64,000 nt of DNA. Source: Bradyrhizobium algeriense. GTDB taxonomy: Bacteria; Pseudomonadota; Alphaproteobacteria; Rhizobiales; Xanthobacteraceae. The stretch spans positions 496,001-560,000 of the forward strand of contig NZ_PYCN01000003.1 of NCBI RefSeq assembly GCF_003062295.1, given 5' to 3'. A model generated the notes under the pieces. It was not told the DNA's origin. It searched no databases and saw only the letters and a program-made list of their open reading frames with translations. Position 1 is the stretch's first letter. Every line of letters starts with the position of its first letter. The position numbers and the translations under genes were made by a program. Positions 61,488 to 64,000 of the stretch are shown one piece after another.

Positions 61488-62282
61488 TCACCCGCCCGCC
61501 TGGCTCGTTCCAGGCGGCAGCGCGCTGCTCGCTCGCGGTGCCATGCCCAGGCTCCGGCGTACAATAGCTTGGGCCAGAATTCCGGCGAACAACGTATTGG
61601 TCTTGGCATATCGCCACCACATGCGCCCCGGCTCCTGATAGACGCGGTACAGCCATTCGAGCCCAAGGTGCTGCATGCGAACCGGCGCCCGCCGTACTGC
61701 GCCGGCAAGAATATCGAACGCCCCACCGACCCCCATGATAAAGGGAACGCCGAGCGCATCGCGATGGGACGCAAGGAAGTGCTCTTTGCGCGGCGTCGGC
61801 ATGCCGATAAAAAGGCAGTCGGCGCGACTGGACCGAATTTCACAGACCACGTCGGCCTCCTGCTCGCGCGTGAAGTAACCGTCCCTGAGGCCTGCGAACG
61901 CGATCGAGGGATGCTTGTCGAGGACTCGCTGCGCGGCCTGTTGCAACACGCCGGGCGTCGCCCCGAGAAAATACGGTTTGAAGCCCTCGCTTGCACAGAG
62001 TGCGAGAAGCTCGGTGAGCAGATCGATGCCGGTTACCCGCGACTTGACCGGCAGGCCGAGTGCCCGCGCGCCCCACACGATGCCCATGCCATCGATGCTG
62101 ATCACATCGCTACTAGCGACATCGGCAGCGAGCACCGGATCAAAGCGCATGCTGACGAACTTGTTGACGTTGAGCGCAACGTGTTGCAAGCGCTGCTGGC
62201 TATGCATCGCCTTGCGTGCGAGTTCGACCGTATCGGCCATCGTCAGGACATCAATGGGGCACCCTAGAAGTGACGCACGCAT
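61488..62282 (-). CDS. WecG/TagA/CpsF-family glycosyltransferase
   Basis: 264 residues. Family motifs are NVNKFVSMRFDPVLAADVAS, ISIDGMGIVWGARALGLPVK, RVTGIDLLTELLALC, the nucleotide-binding DCLFIGMPTPRKEHFL and MGVGGAFDILAGAVRRAPVR with a closing LEWLYRVYQEPGRMWWRY. These enzymes transfer ManNAc or ManNAcA to lipid-linked GlcNAc. Together with the WecB-WecC fusion this supports a ManNAc(A)-containing repeat unit. A GTG 6 nt upstream is an alternative start. Confidence 0.92.
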   Translation of the reverse strand: MRASLLGCPIDVLTMADTVELARKAMHSQQRLQHVALNVNKFVSMRFDPVLAADVASSDVISIDGMGIVWGARALGLPVKSRVTGIDLLTELLALCASEGFKPYFLGATPGVLQQAAQRVLDKHPSIAFAGLRDGYFTREQEADVVCEIRSSRADCLFIGMPTPRKEHFLASHRDALGVPFIMGVGGAFDILAGAVRRAPVRMQHLGLEWLYRVYQEPGRMWWRYAKTNTLFAGILAQAIVRRSLGMAPRASSALPPGTSQAGG

Positions 62283-63059
62283 CTCCACCCCCGCGGCCGC
62301 TAGCCAAGTCTGAACACCTCAAGATTCATCCCACTACAATAGCATTCGGGCGTGCCGAGCTAGTGCGAGCAAAAGGGTTGTTACGGGGGCTGAGTGGCTA
62401 CCCAGTTGTGAGTACCCAGCTGCCGTCTACGTAAGGCCGCAAGCTGAACATCGAGCCGAGCCGATGCGCATTGAAAACGGATTGGAATCAGGCGGCGCCA
62501 TTAGGTAGTGGATGCAAGTTTCTACCCAGCTGCTACCTGGTGTGGCGCGAAGGTAGCACGAACATTACCCCGTGTTGCATACTACCCTTGGCGTCGGGGA
62601 AGCCCGACATCACAAATTTCGACGAAGCGGTTAGGACGTTCAGTAACGCAACTATTGGAGCGAACGTCGTCTCACTACGGCAAACGTCCGGGTGAATCGT
62701 TGGAAGGCTGCGAAATTCGCGTTCTATCGGACTGTCGCTATAAGGCAGGCCGCGGGTCTGTCCTCCCTACGTCGTCCAATCAAGCAGGATCATCTTTCAT
62801 TTAGCGCTCCACATTGGATTAGAAGCCGGTCTCGCCAGCTGGACACCACGCTTGTGAGTAAGCCACTAAAAGTAGTAAGGTCATAGAGAGAGCCTTAGGA
62901 TCTTCAGGCTGGTTGGGTACCAAGGATATTATCGCGCATCGCTGCGCAGCGTTCTCAGAAGAGCGTCGGATTGATCTTCGCCGTTAAAGCCCGCACTGTT
63001 AGGCGGGAATTGCCAAGGATGGCTCCGCCGGAGCTTATTGACGGACTTCGGTGTATTTG
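62283..63059. other. Intergenic region, no gene seen
   Basis: About 780 bp. It contains the shared element at 62378-62416 and three TACCCAG-type boxes (62398, 62413 and 62522). No intact gene is present. It must hold the divergent promoters of wecG and the last glycosyltransferase gene. Confidence 0.4.
62378..62416 (-). repeat. Element shared with 43113-43151 (inverted copy)
   Basis: On the minus strand it reads GTACTCACAACTGGGTAGCC followed by ACTCAGCCCCCGT, matching 43113-43151. It lies about 100 bp upstream of wecG and points toward it, as the other copy points toward the flippase gene. Confidence 0.5.
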
Positions 63060-64000
63060 ATGAGTACGACCCAGGACACCCTTCGGTTGATCGTGGCCAC
63101 GCCCTACGGCCTGCATGGCCGAGGAGGAATTGATCGCCTTACGGATCTCATCATCGATACAATCGACCAACGCGGAGATCTTGGCGTCAAGGCCGAGCGA
63201 CTGGTAACCAGGGGACAGAAGAGCAAATGTTGGGGAGTGGTGGTCTTTGCGCGGGCACTGATTCAATTCTGTGTCGCCGCGGGACGCGGGAAGGTTGACC
63301 TAATCCATTTTCAGCTTGCATGGCGCGGGAGCGCGTACCGCAAGCTGATCATCGCGGCTATAGCGCGCTATTTTGGGGTGCCCTATGTCGTTCATCTTCA
63401 CGCCGGCCAGTTTGATCAATTCTGGGCAAGAGCCGGGACATATTTGCGTCGAAGCATCAATCGATTGTTCGTGGATAGTGCGGCGATTATTGTGCTAGGC
63501 GACTATGGTGCGCGCGTCATTCTCGATCGGCTTCCCAGCCTTCGCGATAAAATAACGATTCTTCCGAACGCAAGCACGTCCCCGAGCCAACCAAACCTGG
63601 GCCGATCGGAATCCGGGCAAATTCGCATTACCTTTCTCGGTTTCCTTGAACCAGATAAGGGTGTGCCACAACTCGTTGATGCCCTCGGAAAACTGGCATG
63701 CCGCACTGACTGGACCGCGACTCTAGCTGGAAGCGGAGAAATAGAGCAAACCCGCGATCAGGCTCAACGGCTCAAAATCGCCGATCGCGTGGATTTCCCA
63801 GGCTGGCTCGGCCCTTCAGAAACCGCGGCGCTGCTCCAGCAGACCGATGTTCTCGCGCTCCCATCTTTTGTCGAATCTCTGCCAATGGCGGTCATCGAAG
63901 CCTTCGCTTACGGTGTAGCTGTGGTCGCAACACCTGTTGGTGCGGTTCCCGAAGTCGTTGCTCATGAACGCAACGGGCTCCTGGTGCCTGTGGGGGACGC
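63060..64000 (+). CDS. Glycosyltransferase family 4 protein (cut by window edge)
   Basis: The frame opens at the ATG at 63060 and is still open after 313 codons. N-terminal RLIVATPYGLHGRGGIDRLT holds the GT4 glycine loop. The C-terminal domain shows ITFLGFLEPDKGVPQLVDAL, RVDFPGWLGPSETAALLQQT and PSFVESLPMAVIEAFAYGVA with the EX7E motif, then VVATPVGAVPEVV. About 60-80 residues are probably missing at the end. It is divergent from wecG and most likely part of the same EPS pathway. Confidence 0.9.
   Translation, partial: MSTTQDTLRLIVATPYGLHGRGGIDRLTDLIIDTIDQRGDLGVKAERLVTRGQKSKCWGVVVFARALIQFCVAAGRGKVDLIHFQLAWRGSAYRKLIIAAIARYFGVPYVVHLHAGQFDQFWARAGTYLRRSINRLFVDSAAIIVLGDYGARVILDRLPSLRDKITILPNASTSPSQPNLGRSESGQIRITFLGFLEPDKGVPQLVDALGKLACRTDWTATLAGSGEIEQTRDQAQRLKIADRVDFPGWLGPSETAALLQQTDVLALPSFVESLPMAVIEAFAYGVAVVATPVGAVPEVVAHERNGLLVPVGD

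Overview
The window looks like a chromosome segment of an alphaproteobacterium of the Rhizobiales, most likely Bradyrhizobium or a close Nitrobacteraceae relative. This rests on high GC, a Has/Fec-type heme locus with exbBD-tonB, IS66 and IS407-like (IS3 family) debris, and a rhizobial-style exopolysaccharide (EPS) region. The genus is inferred from gene content; no rRNA or species marker is present.

Layout. (1) 1-1072: the 5' end of an HNH endonuclease gene and, upstream of it, nine tightly packed leftward tRNA genes (Thr, Leu, Val, Val, Ile, Lys, Lys, Leu, Asp) with a 37-codon ORF between two of them. It resembles the accessory tRNA arrays of mobile elements. (2) 1073-2226: debris, including the 3' end of a histidine kinase gene. 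(3) 2227-15068: a leftward heme-acquisition island. A small Cys-motif protein, exbB-exbD-tonB, an ECF sigma factor and a FecR anti-sigma factor are followed by a HasR-type receptor, two tandem HasA-like/RTX hemophores and the type I exporter pair HasD/HasE. The order matches the Serratia has operon (I-S-R-A-D-E). (4) 15354-25519: a gamma-glutamyltransferase, an SDR remnant, an AraC regulator and a rightward dipeptide-type ABC importer operon with an M20 peptidase and an FMN-binding PPOX-family protein. (5) 25877-28133: two divergent LuxR-type regulators, one with a degenerate receiver.

(6) 28250-64000: a large, much-rearranged EPS locus. It has a UDP-galactose epimerase, an ExoF-like export protein, a priming sugar transferase, a Wzz-like chain-length protein, a Wzx flippase, a Wzy polymerase, five glycosyltransferases, two methyltransferases, an acyltransferase, two secreted polysaccharide-lyase-like proteins, a fused WecB-WecC enzyme, WecG and an AsnB-like amidotransferase. 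WecB-WecC (UDP-GlcNAc to UDP-ManNAc to UDP-ManNAcA) and WecG (ManNAc/ManNAcA transfer) suggest a ManNAcA-containing repeat unit, which AsnB might amidate. Genes are interleaved with decayed fragments (ugd, nadE-like, a DprE1-like oxidase, beta-helix protein, wecB, IS3, IS66) and duplicated stubs.

The most unusual signals are a ~53-bp promoter-like element repeated, in the transcribed orientation, upstream of four EPS genes; the WecB-WecC fusion beside a decayed solitary wecB; the paired HasA-RTX hemophores that keep only the heme tyrosine; and the tRNA array. All coordinates, structures and alignments were worked out by eye.
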